Program-made: the position numbers and the translations under genes | Part shown: piece by piece, positions 17,399-27,130 of the stretch | How positions within the stretch are numbered: position 1 is the first letter of the stretch | Layout: the number at the start of each line of letters is the position of its first letter | Notes under the pieces: model-generated | The model's input: only the letters and a program-made list of their open reading frames with translations | Told to the model about the DNA's origin: nothing | Databases searched by the model: none | NCBI GenBank assembly: GCA_016708765.1 | Contig: JADJFD010000006.1 | Span: 153,234-217,233, forward strand | Direction of reading: 5' to 3' | From: Chitinophagaceae bacterium | GTDB taxonomy: Bacteria > Bacteroidota > Bacteroidia > Chitinophagales > Chitinophagaceae | DNA length: 64,000 nt

Positions 17399-17650
17399 AT
17401 TGTTTTGCGATAGTTGTCGTTTGCTAAGCTGACAAGGTCGTTTGCTTTACTGAATTTGTTAATTGCTATACCACACTTGTGTATTGCTACGCCGAACATG
17501 TTAATTGCTTTACCGCATTTGTGAATTGCTAAGCCGCCGCATGACATTGCTTCCGGTTCGTATGCCATTGCTTCCGGTACACAGTCGTTTGCTAAGCCGC
17601 CACGGTCGTTTGCTAAGGCGACCAACTCGTTTGTTTTGAGTGATTTTGAA
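17399..17650. repeat. 21-bp tandem repeat array, about 12 units
   Basis: Twelve consecutive 21-base units, each beginning (A/T)TTGCT (first and last units degenerate: ATTGTT, TTTGTT). The period is exact although the unit centres vary. Because 21 is a multiple of 3, every frame gives a heptapeptide repeat: minus-strand frame 17380-17625 reads (A-N/I-D/H/N-x4)n and starts with ATG, while the plus strand has a stop in the same phase. It is probably non-coding repeat DNA, but a repeat protein on the minus strand cannot be excluded. Confidence 0.85.
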
Positions 17651-17757
17651 TGTGTTAGGCTGAATTTGTGCTTTGTTTGGAATTTTTAATGCATTGCTGC
17701 GGGAGATTTATGAGTTGTTGAGCTTATCGTATGGCCTTCTACAATGATAAAGTTGAG

Positions 17758-17796
17758 AAAGAACGCAACGTCCCCTTCGGGAGACATTGCTGGGAA
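17758..17796. repeat. Solo end of the 143-bp palindromic repeat (copy 3)
   Basis: GCAACGTCCCCTTCGGGAGA followed by CATTGCTGGGAA is the exact complement of the left end of the 143-bp repeats. The second end is absent upstream, so this is a lone hairpin unit. It lies just beyond the 3' end of the outer-membrane protein gene. Confidence 0.8.
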
Positions 17797-17828
17797 AAAA
17801 ATATACGACGCCAAATTTTTTCTGATTG

Positions 17829-18545
17829 TTATTTTAAGTCAAACGATACTCCGAAAACTAACCCTGCATTCCAAAGTTTTTCTTGCACAGGAGCATCTTT
17901 GGTTTTGGTTAGTCCAAATCTAAAAGTCGGTTCTGCTGATAAATGTATTTTGTCTGTCAACTTATGGTCAATGCCAAAACTTACTAATGGCGAAAGCTCA
18001 ACTTTATTGAAACCAGAAGTTGAGGATTGATTTTCTTTCTCTGTTTTTCCGTCGGAGTATTTATAGACTACTGACTGCTTTACGTTCAATAAAAAGTTTG
18101 TCATGAATCCAGCGGTGGAAAAAAATCGAGTCTTGTTTTTGCCGGACACAAACTTTGCTTTTAAAGGAATGCCAATGTATTGATATGAATAGGTAAATGT
18201 TGCTTTGTTAGGTAAATCGGGATTTGGTGGAATGTAGGTTAAGTCTTGTTCCATCGTTTTATATCCTTTGTTTGAATACTGAACTCCGGTTTCGAAACCA
18301 AGAAATTCGGAAAAGCTAAAGGTTACATTAACTCCAGTTGTGTATCCAAACTTTGCTTTTTCAATATCGTTTCTGTTTTTTATTACAAGGTCAGTAGAAC
18401 TATTGCCATCTCCATTTTTAAGTGTTCTGAAACTATAATCTGGAGAAAAACTGTAACCGATAGAAATTTTGCCTGACTTTTTAGATTTCTGTGCAAATAT
18501 GTTTAATGACAGCAATGTGAAGAATAAGATGAGGAACTGTTTCAT
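17829..18545 (-). CDS. Outer-membrane beta-barrel protein (PorT/OMP_b-brl_2-like)
   Basis: 238 residues with signal peptide 'MKQFLILFFTLLSLNIFAQ'. The rest alternates polar and hydrophobic residues in short strands ('SIGYSFSPDYSFRTL', 'GVNVTFSFSEFLGFETGVQYSNKGYK', 'YQYIGIPLKAKF') and ends in an aromatic/hydrophobic strand 'GLVFGVSFDLK', as outer-membrane barrels do. Such proteins are common single genes in Bacteroidota; substrate and role are unknown. It is bracketed by solo palindromic repeat units. Confidence 0.8.
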   Translation of the reverse strand: MKQFLILFFTLLSLNIFAQKSKKSGKISIGYSFSPDYSFRTLKNGDGNSSTDLVIKNRNDIEKAKFGYTTGVNVTFSFSEFLGFETGVQYSNKGYKTMEQDLTYIPPNPDLPNKATFTYSYQYIGIPLKAKFVSGKNKTRFFSTAGFMTNFLLNVKQSVVYKYSDGKTEKENQSSTSGFNKVELSPLVSFGIDHKLTDKIHLSAEPTFRFGLTKTKDAPVQEKLWNAGLVFGVSFDLK

Positions 18546-18698
18546 AGAAAAATTTTGGTTAGGTTAAGTTGTGAATGCATAGCTAGTGTAGCAATCTTCC
18601 AACACATAAATATACAGCAGCAAATCCCTTCTTTCCAAATTCTTGACTCTGGAAGCCGAATATTTTTCTTTGCTATGTTGATCTGCTTGATAATTTAG

Positions 18699-18734
18699 GA
18701 ACGCAACGTCCCCTTCGGGAGACATTGCTGGGAA
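18699..18734. repeat. Solo end of the 143-bp palindromic repeat (copy 4)
   Basis: Same 32-base hairpin unit as at 17758-17796 and in the same orientation, again without a partner. It lies between the barrel gene and the DUF6602 gene. Confidence 0.8.
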
Positions 18735-18762
18735 ACAACTTTTTGTTATGCTTTTGCAATCT

Positions 18763-19524
18763 TTAATAGTCGGCTTTAAAATAATTTCCATAATCAGGTC
18801 GCCTATAATTTTGCTCTGCACTTAGATTGTACAAGCCTAATAAAATTTTGGAGAAGGCATATCCTTGAAAGTCTGGTGATGCTAAAGGGACAAACTCATA
18901 ATAGTGAACTATGTCACCATTTGAATCTTTTCTAATGAATTTTTCAAACATCCCTTTTTTATTGACCATAATTATTGTTGGACACAAGGATTTATTTACA
19001 GCGGCCGCAAGATGACTATTTAATTCATCCATCCATTTTTCAGTTAAATCTCCTGTAAATCCAAAGACACATGAAAAGGGAATTGCATTTTCCCAGACCT
19101 TATGGGTTTCCTCTCTAAACTTATCACCGAAATACTTCTCCATATGAAAGCAGAAACCTCTTTTTGGGATTTTTGTCAAGACTGAAAGATCTTCTTTAAA
19201 CTTTTTAAGAGTTAAGTTTGATGTAACGCTGAAAACTCCTACTAACGTTTCAATTGGGTAAAGCCCTTTGTCATCAAATATTTTCAGAGTATTCCTGCTG
19301 GTTAATATAATATCCAATTGAGGCGATTGCTCTCCCAAAATATTTACAACATTACCTCCTCGAAATATCTTGTAATGATTGTCGATGTAGTTATTTAAAA
19401 AATCTTTTGTAAAGAGTTCACATAGTTCGCCCTTGTCCGCTGAATTCAAATCAGGTCTTAGGTGTGACTTAAATTTTGTATCTAATTGGTCAGAAAGTCC
19501 ATTTAGATAATTCTTAAAAACCAT
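18763..19524 (-). CDS. DUF6602 family protein (nuclease-like fold, catalytic Lys not obvious)
   Basis: 253 residues. The N-terminal 'SADKGELCELFTKDFLNNYI' and 'GEQSPQLDIILTSRN' followed by 'YPIETLVGVFSVTSNLTLKKFKEDL' match the layout of DUF6602, which resembles PD-(D/E)xK restriction-type nucleases: a helix with Glu, a strand with Asp, then a strand normally reading (D/E)xK. Here the expected Lys position reads Ser/Thr ('VFSVTS'), so it could be inactive or use another residue. It stands alone in a repeat-rich stretch. These genes are often found near mobile or defence DNA, but no partner is present. Confidence 0.65.
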   Translation of the reverse strand: MVFKNYLNGLSDQLDTKFKSHLRPDLNSADKGELCELFTKDFLNNYIDNHYKIFRGGNVVNILGEQSPQLDIILTSRNTLKIFDDKGLYPIETLVGVFSVTSNLTLKKFKEDLSVLTKIPKRGFCFHMEKYFGDKFREETHKVWENAIPFSCVFGFTGDLTEKWMDELNSHLAAAVNKSLCPTIIMVNKKGMFEKFIRKDSNGDIVHYYEFVPLASPDFQGYAFSKILLGLYNLSAEQNYRRPDYGNYFKADY

Positions 19525-19617
19525 TGTCTTTTATTTTTGAAGGCAAACTGGTAACGTACGACACATAAATTTATGATATAAGATGTGCCCTTCAAAATAA
19601 GATTAAAATTAGTCTCT

Positions 19618-19800
19618 TGTACAAAACGTTCCTACGGAACATTGCCTCGTTTTCGGTTTGTGGTGTTACCGATAAAATGTCCCTACGGGACAGGGAGTGA
19701 GATTAGTAAAATGCTGAGTAGAATTACCGAACGATGCAGTGAGTGACACAACAGACGATGATAGTAGCAATGTAGCTGGGTAACAAAACCACCTTCGCCA
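19618..19800. repeat. Paired short hairpins GTTCC-TAC-GGAAC and GTCCC-TAC-GGGAC
   Basis: Two perfect 5-bp stem hairpins at 19628-19640 and 19679-19691, differing by a compensating pair (T-A versus C-G), about 51 bases apart, with a third hairpin (TCGGT...ACCGA) between them. After them the sequence holds no gene; near 19793 the unit TTCGCCAAGGCTACGA recurs in the hairpin at 35662. This region is the 351-base gap between DUF6602 and trxA. Confidence 0.6.
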
Positions 19801-19816
19801 AGGCTACGATGGACAA

Positions 19817-19853
19817 AGAAAAATCCCAAACTCCTTAACTGGAATTTGGGATT
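19817..19853 (-). terminator. Terminator of trxA
   Basis: Stem AAATCCCAAA / TTTGGGATTT with an imperfect central loop; on the minus strand it is followed by a T-run. It lies 23 bases beyond the trxA stop codon. Confidence 0.75.
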
Positions 19854-19875
19854 TATTATTTGTAATTTCTTTTAC

Positions 19876-20193
19876 TTAAATATGTGCTTCAATCTTTTTT
19901 ACAAAATTTCCTTTGGGTTGTGCACCTACTAATTTATCAACCACTTCGCCACCTTTGATGAAAAGAATAGCAGGGATGGAAGTGATACCATAGTTCATAG
20001 ATACCTGCGGGTTGTTGTCAACATTCAGTTTGCCCACATTTACTTTGCCATCATACTCTTTGCTCAGTTCTTCAATTACTGGTCCGATTGCACGGCATGG
20101 TCCACACCACTCTGCCCAGAAATCCACTATTGTTAATTTATCTGATGCCAATACATCTGTTTGAAAATTTGCGTCGTTAAACTCTTTTGCCAT
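19876..20193 (-). CDS. trxA: Thioredoxin
   Basis: 105 residues with the active site 'WAEWCGPCR' (Cys30 and Cys33), buried Asp24 in 'IVDFWAEW', cis-proline in 'GITSIPAILFIKGGE' and the C-terminal 'LVGAQPKGNFVKKIE'. General dithiol reductant in the cytoplasm; it would supply electrons to the Met-sulfoxide reductases in this window. Single gene with its own terminator. Confidence 0.97.
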   Translation of the reverse strand: MAKEFNDANFQTDVLASDKLTIVDFWAEWCGPCRAIGPVIEELSKEYDGKVNVGKLNVDNNPQVSMNYGITSIPAILFIKGGEVVDKLVGAQPKGNFVKKIEAHI

Positions 20194-20374
20194 TGTTATT
20201 ACTTTTATTTTTTATTGAATACTTTTTCTTCTTAGAGGAGGACAAATTTAAGCCCATTCCATTGATTATGCAGCTCTGTCGTGGATTTGTGTAAAACTTG
20301 TCAGCTACAGGTGTCAGATAGCTTACAAATATGCTAAAATGGCGAAAATGTGGTTTTATTTTAACAGTTTGTAC

Positions 20375-21118
20375 CTATTGTTTTCTGGGGAACATTTTCC
20401 TGAGTCTGTACCGCAGTGTATTATAAAATGAGCCTTTGAAAGCCTGGTCGTAAAGCTCTTTTGCAGTTTGTTTTACTTGCAGCTGATGTTCTCTTTTTTG
20501 TGGTTGCAGTATGGCGAGAGAAAGTCCGCCCCACATGGTATTTTTTTGCAGTTTGCCATTTTGTATATCATCAACATAAGTGCCGGGCAGATAATCAACA
20601 TCTATAAAATGAACGTAAGGACAAGCCTGCCAATTGGCTTCTACAATTCCTTGCCTGCATTCTGGATTAAAACTATCGTGGAATAAAATAATGAGTGTGG
20701 TGACAGGAATATAATTCTCCAGCACTATATTAATATCTGCTTTTACACCTTCGGTTGTGTGGTCGCCGTCAATGAGAACAAGACCGAGCTTTTCATTTTT
20801 CTCCTTTATTGATTTTAAAAGAGCCGGAAGTATTTGTTTTGAATCGCCAGTATGGAATTCAATGTTTGGAAATTGCGGCTTTAGTTTTTGATGAACCTCT
20901 TCATACAGATCGAGGGCATATACTTTTGGAACGAGTTTGTTGAGTACCTGTAAGCTTCCACCATCTGCATTGCCAATTTCTATGGCGACTTCAGGTTTTA
21001 GTTGTTGTACGATGCTGATGAAACTATGTTTTTCCCAATTGGACATCATCCATGGATTGGGAAATTCTTTTTCGTAAAAAGATGGTGGATTATTTATTGG
21101 TTCGGTGGATGATGACAT
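20375..21118 (-). CDS. Class I SAM-dependent methyltransferase-like protein
   Basis: 247 residues. SAM-binding motif I in 'VAIEIGNADGGSLQVL', motif II 'VYALDLYEE', then 'IEFHTGDSKQILPAL' and 'LGLVLIDGDHTTEGVKADI', the pattern of the Methyltransf_24/CmcI group. A C-terminal basic tail (RYRLRKMFPRKQ) follows. The substrate is unknown; relatives modify sugars or secondary metabolites. It begins 10 bases after the end of dnaE on the same strand, so may be co-transcribed. Confidence 0.75.
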   Translation of the reverse strand: MSSSTEPINNPPSFYEKEFPNPWMMSNWEKHSFISIVQQLKPEVAIEIGNADGGSLQVLNKLVPKVYALDLYEEVHQKLKPQFPNIEFHTGDSKQILPALLKSIKEKNEKLGLVLIDGDHTTEGVKADINIVLENYIPVTTLIILFHDSFNPECRQGIVEANWQACPYVHFIDVDYLPGTYVDDIQNGKLQKNTMWGGLSLAILQPQKREHQLQVKQTAKELYDQAFKGSFYNTLRYRLRKMFPRKQ

Positions 21119-21128
21119 TGTATAAATA

Positions 21129-24100
21129 TTATGCAGTAACTACCTGTACATCAAACTGCGGACTTTCTTCGAGGAACTGTACCATTTCATCATTCATTTC
21201 AAATCCGCTGCTCATGGTTACAAGGCTGATCTTTAATTTTTCTTTTGGTATGCCCAATGAAAAACGTAAAGTGGTCATGCCCGGATGAGCTTTTACATTT
21301 TGCTCAATGAACTTTACTGTCTCGGGGTTTAAATCCTGCGGATGTGCTTCGATAGTTACTTGTTTAGTCATTACCCGTTTCATGGTTTCTGCCAGCGAAA
21401 CAGATTGTATTTTTAACTCAAATGTTTCCTGATTATAACGTTGTTTTAAAAAACCATTAATCAAAACAGTGCTGCCTTGCTGAAGAATGGGTGTTAGCCG
21501 CATATAATCTTCTGTGAATAAAGGGAAATCTGTTTTGCCAGAATAATCTTCAATAAAAAAGTTGCCATATTTATTTCCACTCTTGGCAACACGGTGCTGT
21601 GCATCTACTACTAAACCAACAAGGCGGAAAGGCCTATTGGGATTTGATTGCATCTTGATAGAATCTTTGAATTCTATAAAATCGGCAATTGGAGTGACAC
21701 CGTAATGTCGCATTTCGAATTTGTAATTATCTAATGGATGACCACTTAAGAATATTCCGGTAACTTCTTTTTCAAAATTTAATTGTATTACCAATGGCCA
21801 TGGTTCGCATTCTGGAATTCTTGGGGGAGGTATTTCCATAGTGATAGGAAGGTCGCCAAATAGAGTGTTTGCAGTATTCGTATTTTGATTGGCGTAAACC
21901 TGTCCGTACTTAATTATCTTTTCCAAGCCATTGATAGTTTCACCGACAGGTACATTAAAATATTGTGTTCTTGTCAGTTCAGGAAAACAATCGAAACCTC
22001 CGGCATAGGCAAGGGTTTCCAATGTTTTTTTACTAACGGTTCGTTGATTGATACGTTTTATAAAATTAAAGATGTCGGTGTAAGCACCGCCCTTTTTTCT
22101 TTCTTCAATTATACTTTCTATAGCTGCGTCGCCAACACCTTTTAATCCTCCAAGGCCGAAACGGATTTCGCCTTTACTGTTTACAGCAAAACCTTTTAAT
22201 GATTCATTGATATCTGGCCCGAGTACTTTTAATCCCATCCGTTTACATTCTTCCATAAAAAATGTAATCTTTTCTGTGCTGCCAGCGTTATTGAGTACAG
22301 CCGACATATATTCAGCAGGGTAGTGGGCTTTTAAGTAAGCGGTTTGATAGGCTACATATGCATAACAAGTGGAGTGAGATTTATTGAAGGCATATTGTGC
22401 AAATGCTTCCCAATCGGTCCATATTTTTTCTAACTTTTCAACGGGTAATAATTTTTCTGTTGCTCCTTCGATGAACTGTTTTTTCATTTTGTTCAACGTA
22501 GCAATCTGTTTCTTACCCATTGCCTTTCGCAATACATCCGCATCACCTTTACTAAAGCCTGCCAGTTTTTGCGCAAGCAACATTACCTGTTCTTGGTACA
22601 CGGTGATGCCATATGTTTCTTCTAAATATTCTTGCATCTCTGGCAAATCATACTGAATTGCTTCCCTTCCATTTTTACGATCAATATAATTTGGAATGTA
22701 TGCAATAGGTCCCGGTCGATACAAGGCGTTCATTGCAATTAGATCACCAAATTTATCAGGTTTTAGTTCCTTTAAATATTTTTGCATTCCTGCACTTTCA
22801 AATTGAAAAGTGCCAACGGTAGCTGCATGTTGATAGAGTTCAAACGTTTTTAAATCGTCCAATGGAATTGCATCTATATCAATCGTCACTCCATGAATTT
22901 CTTTAATAAGTGCTAATGCATTTTTAATGATGGTCAATGTTTTTAACCCCAGAAAGTCCATCTTTATTACGCCGGCATTTTCAATATCATTTCCTTCTAT
23001 CTGCGTAAGCCATAGGTTTGATTCTTTTGAAGTCGCAATCGGAATTAATTCCATCAAATCTTTTGGCGCAATGATAATACCCGCCGCATGAATACCGGTA
23101 TTACGAACAGAACCTTCAAGGCGTTCTGCTTCATGCAATATTTTACTCAACATAGTGCCGGTATCCTTATAAATATCACGGAGCTTTTTTACATTCTCCA
23201 TATCATCACTTCCCAATCCATCTTTTTCTTCCAATGATTTTTCTCCGTCCTTTATTTTCATCGGTGCATGTAACACTCTTCTTAATTCTGTGCCCGGACG
23301 ATCAGGAACTAATTTTGTTAATGCCCTACTTTCTGCTATTGGTAAATCCATTACTCTTGCTACGTCGGCAATACTTGACTTAGCCGCCATCGTACCATAC
23401 GTAATAATTTGTGCTACCTGATTCTTGCCATATTTTTCAACAACGTAGTCAATTACTTTTTGTCGCCCTTCGTCATCAAAATCTGTATCTATATCCGGCA
23501 TAGATTTACGATCGGGATTTAAAAATCGCTCAAAAAGTAAATTGTATTTGATCGGGTCAATATTGGTGATGCCAATACAATAGGCAACTACAGAACCTGC
23601 TGCTGATCCACGACCTGGCCCAATGAAAACATCTTTTTCCTTCCGGCATCTATAAAATCACCAACGATTAAAAAGTAACCGGCAAAGCCCATCATTTTGA
23701 TGGTGAAGAGTTCAAACTCCAGCCGTTCTTTTATTTCGTCAGTAAGTTCTGTGTATCGTTTAGCGGCGCCTTCGTAAGTAATATGTTTTAAATATTCCCA
23801 TTGATTCAGCGAATCGGCGGAAACTTTATATTTCTCAATTGTTTCTTCTTTGGTATGAATCTGAAATCTTTTTCAACTGGAAAATTCGGGAGCAGAATAT
23901 CTCTTGTAAGATTCAATACTTCAATCTTGCCTATAACTTCATTTGTGTTGTCTAAGGACTCAGGAAGATCATGAAAGACCTTGCTCATCTCTTCCGTCGT
24001 TTTAAAATAAAACTGGTCGTTGGGAAATGCAAAACGTTTGTCTTTTACATTAATATCATCATCATTAAAATCCCGCAAGGCGGGGGTGGAGATTTTTTCG

Positions 24101-24801
24101 CCGGTATTAATGCAGAGCAATATATCATGGGCGTTGAAATCATCCTGCTCTACATAATGCGAATCGTTGCTGGCAATGATTTTTACTTTATACTTCTTTG
24201 CAAATTTTATGAGTACTTCATTTACTTTGTCCTGCTCTGCCATGCCATGCCGTTGCAACTCCACATAAAAATCATCCTGAAAAATATTGAGCCACCATTT
24301 GAATTCATTCTCGCCATCTTCTTCTCCTTTTTTTAAAATAGCTTGAGGTATTGAAGCTCCGAGGCAACAAGTAGTTGCAATTAATCCTTCATGATATTTA
24401 AGAATAAGTTCTTTATCAATTCTTGGATACTTACCATACATGCCTTCTACAAATCCTAAAGAGGTAAGCTTGATTAGATTTTTATAACCAACTTCATTCT
24501 TCGCCAATAATATCTGGTGGTAACGTTTATCTTTTATTTCTTTGGTAAATGTTTTTTGATGTCTTGTTTCGGTTACATAAAACTCACAGCCAACAACAGG
24601 TTTTACTTTTACGGTGCCATCATCATTTTTATGACGATGAGCCTCTGCCACAAAATCAAAAACACCAAACATGTTTCCATGGTCGCTGATGGCCAATGCG
24701 GGCATCTCATCTTTTATCGCCTTTTTGTAAAGGTTTTGTATTGAAGCTGCTCCATCAAGAAGTGAATATTGTGTATGTACATGGAGATGGGAAAATTTCA
24801 T
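21129..24801 (-). CDS. dnaE: DNA polymerase III alpha subunit (two single-base breaks)
   Basis: Replicative polymerase. N-terminal PHP domain 'FSHLHVHTQYSLLDGAASI' and 'LAISDHGNMFGVFDFV'; palm-domain catalytic aspartates in 'MPDIDTDFDDEGRQKVIDY'; then 'GPGRGSAAGSVVAY' region, finger domain ('KDLMELIPIATSKESN', 'YRPGPIAYIPNYIDRKNG', 'YQEQVM', 'FNKSHSTCYAYVAYQTAYLKAHYP'), HhH and OB domains. The reading frame is broken twice: at the T-run 23634-23638 (one base short) and near 23864 (one A short). As the gene is essential and the rest is intact, sequencing error is likely. Restored length is about 1,220 residues, normal for the phylum. Confidence 0.95.
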
Positions 24802-24834
24802 AGCTCACAAAATCATTTATTCTAATATAAAAAC

Positions 24835-26052
24835 TTATCGCTTTTTCTTAAAAGTGTAAATATTTATCTTTCCATTACTATAACTACAAACCCAGGCTTC
24901 CAGTTTATCATCATCTTCATAAATATCTACACCAACAGGATGGCCGCCACATGGCAAAGATGTCACTTTCTCAAAATTATTGTCATTGATTTTGTACACA
25001 TCCACATAGTCGCTGCTGTAGCAGGTTACAAAAAGAAACTTATGATTTTTCGACAACATAATTGTTCTTGGCTGCGAATGCGTTTTAGCAGTAAATAAAG
25101 ATTTTCCTGTTGCTGCATCAAGACAGGCAATGGTTCCTAGGCTGTTGTAGGAAACAAAAATATGTCCGCTGGTATCCATCACCACATGTCTTGGGCTCGA
25201 CCATACATTTAAAATAGTATCTGTTTGCCAAGTGTTGTTGTCCACCACATGCAAACTGGCACCCCCCATAATGGCGATGTATGATTTTTTATTTTCATTA
25301 TCTACTACTACACCTCTTGGGATGGCGGAAACTTTTACGGTACTAATTACTTTCCCAAACGGATAAACATCTTTATTCAACTCAAGCACACTTGTATTTC
25401 TGGAATGCCAGTTGCTGACCAATAAATGCTTACTGTCACCTGTAACAGCAATTACTTTAGGCGTTTTACCTGTTTCAATTAATGGCACACGGAATGAATC
25501 TTTTTTTGCAGATCCCGGATATATAACCGTAACAGGTTTTGTTTTTTGTTCTGCATCAACGGCTCCAGTATTTTTTGAAAAATCATTTACCCATATTGGA
25601 ACAATGCCATCTGCATTATGTAGAGAGACCCAAAGGATTTCATCATTATGACTAAAACAGGCTTCTACAGGTTTTTCCTGAAAAGAGCTAATGGGGCGAC
25701 TTTTATTATAATCCCAACCCATTCCTTTAGTTGGTGTAAACTTAAACTCTTTGGTAAGTTTTCGAGAGGCTTGGTCAAATTCGTAAACACTCATGCCCTC
25801 CAGATTCATTGCAAAAAGCTTAGTGCCTTTTGCATTAAAAATTACTGATTTGGTGCCGCTGGCAGCTGATAAGGTTTCTTTCTTCTCATATTCAAGCCCA
25901 GTATATGGTTTTGGAGGCGGAATAACTGGTGTGGTGTCAACAAGAATTAGTCTTTTGGCCATTGAATCATCATGGCTTAATGCAGTGCTTCCGGAACTCT
26001 GGCAACCTGTTGCCAGAATGTACATGGTAAAAAGGGATAATAAAGTTTGCAT
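24835..26052 (-). CDS. Beta-propeller lipoprotein, YncE-like
   Basis: 405 residues. Signal with lipobox 'LFTMYILATGCQSSG'. After a Pro-rich linker (PVIPPPKPYTG) come repeats of about 45 residues with 'KHLLVSNWHSRNTSVLEL', 'KSYIAIMGGASLHVVDN', 'GHIFVSYNSLGTIACLDAATG', 'KFLFVTCYSSDYVDVYKI' and 'LEAWVCSYSNGKINIYTF', as in seven-bladed YncE/lactonase-type propellers. Binding or scaffold role in the periplasm; ligand unknown. Encoded upstream of dnaE in the same direction. Confidence 0.82.
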   Translation of the reverse strand: MQTLLSLFTMYILATGCQSSGSTALSHDDSMAKRLILVDTTPVIPPPKPYTGLEYEKKETLSAASGTKSVIFNAKGTKLFAMNLEGMSVYEFDQASRKLTKEFKFTPTKGMGWDYNKSRPISSFQEKPVEACFSHNDEILWVSLHNADGIVPIWVNDFSKNTGAVDAEQKTKPVTVIYPGSAKKDSFRVPLIETGKTPKVIAVTGDSKHLLVSNWHSRNTSVLELNKDVYPFGKVISTVKVSAIPRGVVVDNENKKSYIAIMGGASLHVVDNNTWQTDTILNVWSSPRHVVMDTSGHIFVSYNSLGTIACLDAATGKSLFTAKTHSQPRTIMLSKNHKFLFVTCYSSDYVDVYKINDNNFEKVTSLPCGGHPVGVDIYEDDDKLEAWVCSYSNGKINIYTFKKKR

Positions 26053-26233
26053 GGTGTATTTGTCTTAATGTTCAATAATAGGAAAAAAATGCTTCAAATC
26101 AATGGTTGATTTATCTCAATTTCCTCAAGCTGATTTAAATAACAATCTACTTAATATCAGCCACTTAGGGTAATGGCAATTTTATGTCCCAAAATTCGTT
26201 TAGGGAAAGAGGTTTTTTTTGGGCATTTACCGT

Positions 26234-26241
26234 TATTTTTG
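26234..26241 (+). promoter_or_regulatory. Possible -7 box before the NlpC/P60 gene
   Basis: TATTTTTG fits TAnnTTTG, 110 bases before the ATG at 26351. The nearest TTTG upstream (26218-26221) is only 12 bases away, shorter than usual. The rest of the 298-base gap shows no gene. Confidence 0.3.
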
Positions 26242-26350
26242 CCCGCCTTCGCAGAGAAGGGAAATTGTTTGTATTTGTGCTGAATTGAATTGTGTAGGAC
26301 AGACAATATTTTGGAAAACCCCATGAAATCATCCTAAAACGAAAGACGTA

Positions 26351-27130
26351 ATGGTTAAGCAGATTTTACCAGCAGTAGCAGTTATCTTTTTTTTGAGCAG
26401 TTGTTCAACTTTTAAACCTCTGAACTTTACAAGTAATAAGCAGGTGGCTACTGCTAAGACCCCAACTCCTAAGACAAAATTTATTGAAGAGATTTCAGTT
26501 GTTCCGCAGACTGATGTAGATAATACAAATAATAAAGAAGAATATAAACCTTCTTCTAAACTTTCAGCGGCAAGCAGAAAAAAAAGCATGGATGCTGTTA
26601 CTGTACCAGATAGATTGGATGAAATAAAGCTATACGAAAGAATGTTTTCCAGTATAGCAGCAGAAGTAGAGAGTGCATCAGCGGTTCAATTAAAATATGC
26701 TGTGTTGATGAATACTGAAGTCGAATCATTGCCAAGTAAATCATTGCTTGAAGCAGTGGATGAGTGGTATGGTGTTCGGTATAGAACGGGTGGCAACACT
26801 ACCAGTGGCGTTGACTGTTCAGGATTCACTGTTGGTGTATATGCTGCATTATATGGAATGTCAATACCAAGGGTTTCTAGAGATCAATACAGGGTAAGTA
26901 CAAAATTGTCTACTACCGAATTAGCGCCGGGTGATCTTGTTTTCTTTAATACGACGGGAAGAGGTGTGTCGCATGTTGGCATTTACCTTGGCCATAATAA
27001 ATTCATTCATGCTTCTGTTTCAAAGGGTGTTATGGTAAATGATCTTTTCGAAAACTATTACCTGAAGCGTTACATTGGTGGGGGCAGGATAGAGAACAAA
27101 GAAGAGATTACACAACAAGGAACTCATTAA
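26351..27130 (+). CDS. NlpC/P60 cell-wall hydrolase, lipoprotein
   Basis: 259 residues. 'AVIFFLSSCSTFKPL' is a lipobox. After a low-complexity linker of about 100 residues comes the C40 peptidase domain with catalytic Cys in 'TTSGVDCSGFTVGVYAAL' and catalytic His in 'RGVSHVGIYLGHNKFIHAS', third residue in the following strand ('VSKGVMVNDL'). It cleaves peptidoglycan stem peptides (gamma-D-Glu to diamino acid). Its stop overlaps the end of the convergent flippase gene by 4 bases. Confidence 0.93.
   Translation: MVKQILPAVAVIFFLSSCSTFKPLNFTSNKQVATAKTPTPKTKFIEEISVVPQTDVDNTNNKEEYKPSSKLSAASRKKSMDAVTVPDRLDEIKLYERMFSSIAAEVESASAVQLKYAVLMNTEVESLPSKSLLEAVDEWYGVRYRTGGNTTSGVDCSGFTVGVYAALYGMSIPRVSRDQYRVSTKLSTTELAPGDLVFFNTTGRGVSHVGIYLGHNKFIHASVSKGVMVNDLFENYYLKRYIGGGRIENKEEITQQGTH

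Noticed and set aside
17399..17650. CRISPR array
   Set aside because: The units are 21 bases with no separate spacers, and no cas gene is nearby.
17731..18030. 99-residue plus-strand frame over the lone repeat end and the 3' end of the barrel gene
   Set aside because: It overlaps the well-supported minus-strand outer-membrane protein and starts in repeat DNA.
18564..18821. 85-residue minus-strand frame between the barrel and DUF6602 genes
   Set aside because: It crosses a lone repeat end, has no family features and overlaps the end of the DUF6602 gene.
21129..24801. Split dnaE with an intein or two-gene polymerase
   Set aside because: The parts are joined by restoring single bases in homopolymers; there is no intein or intervening sequence.
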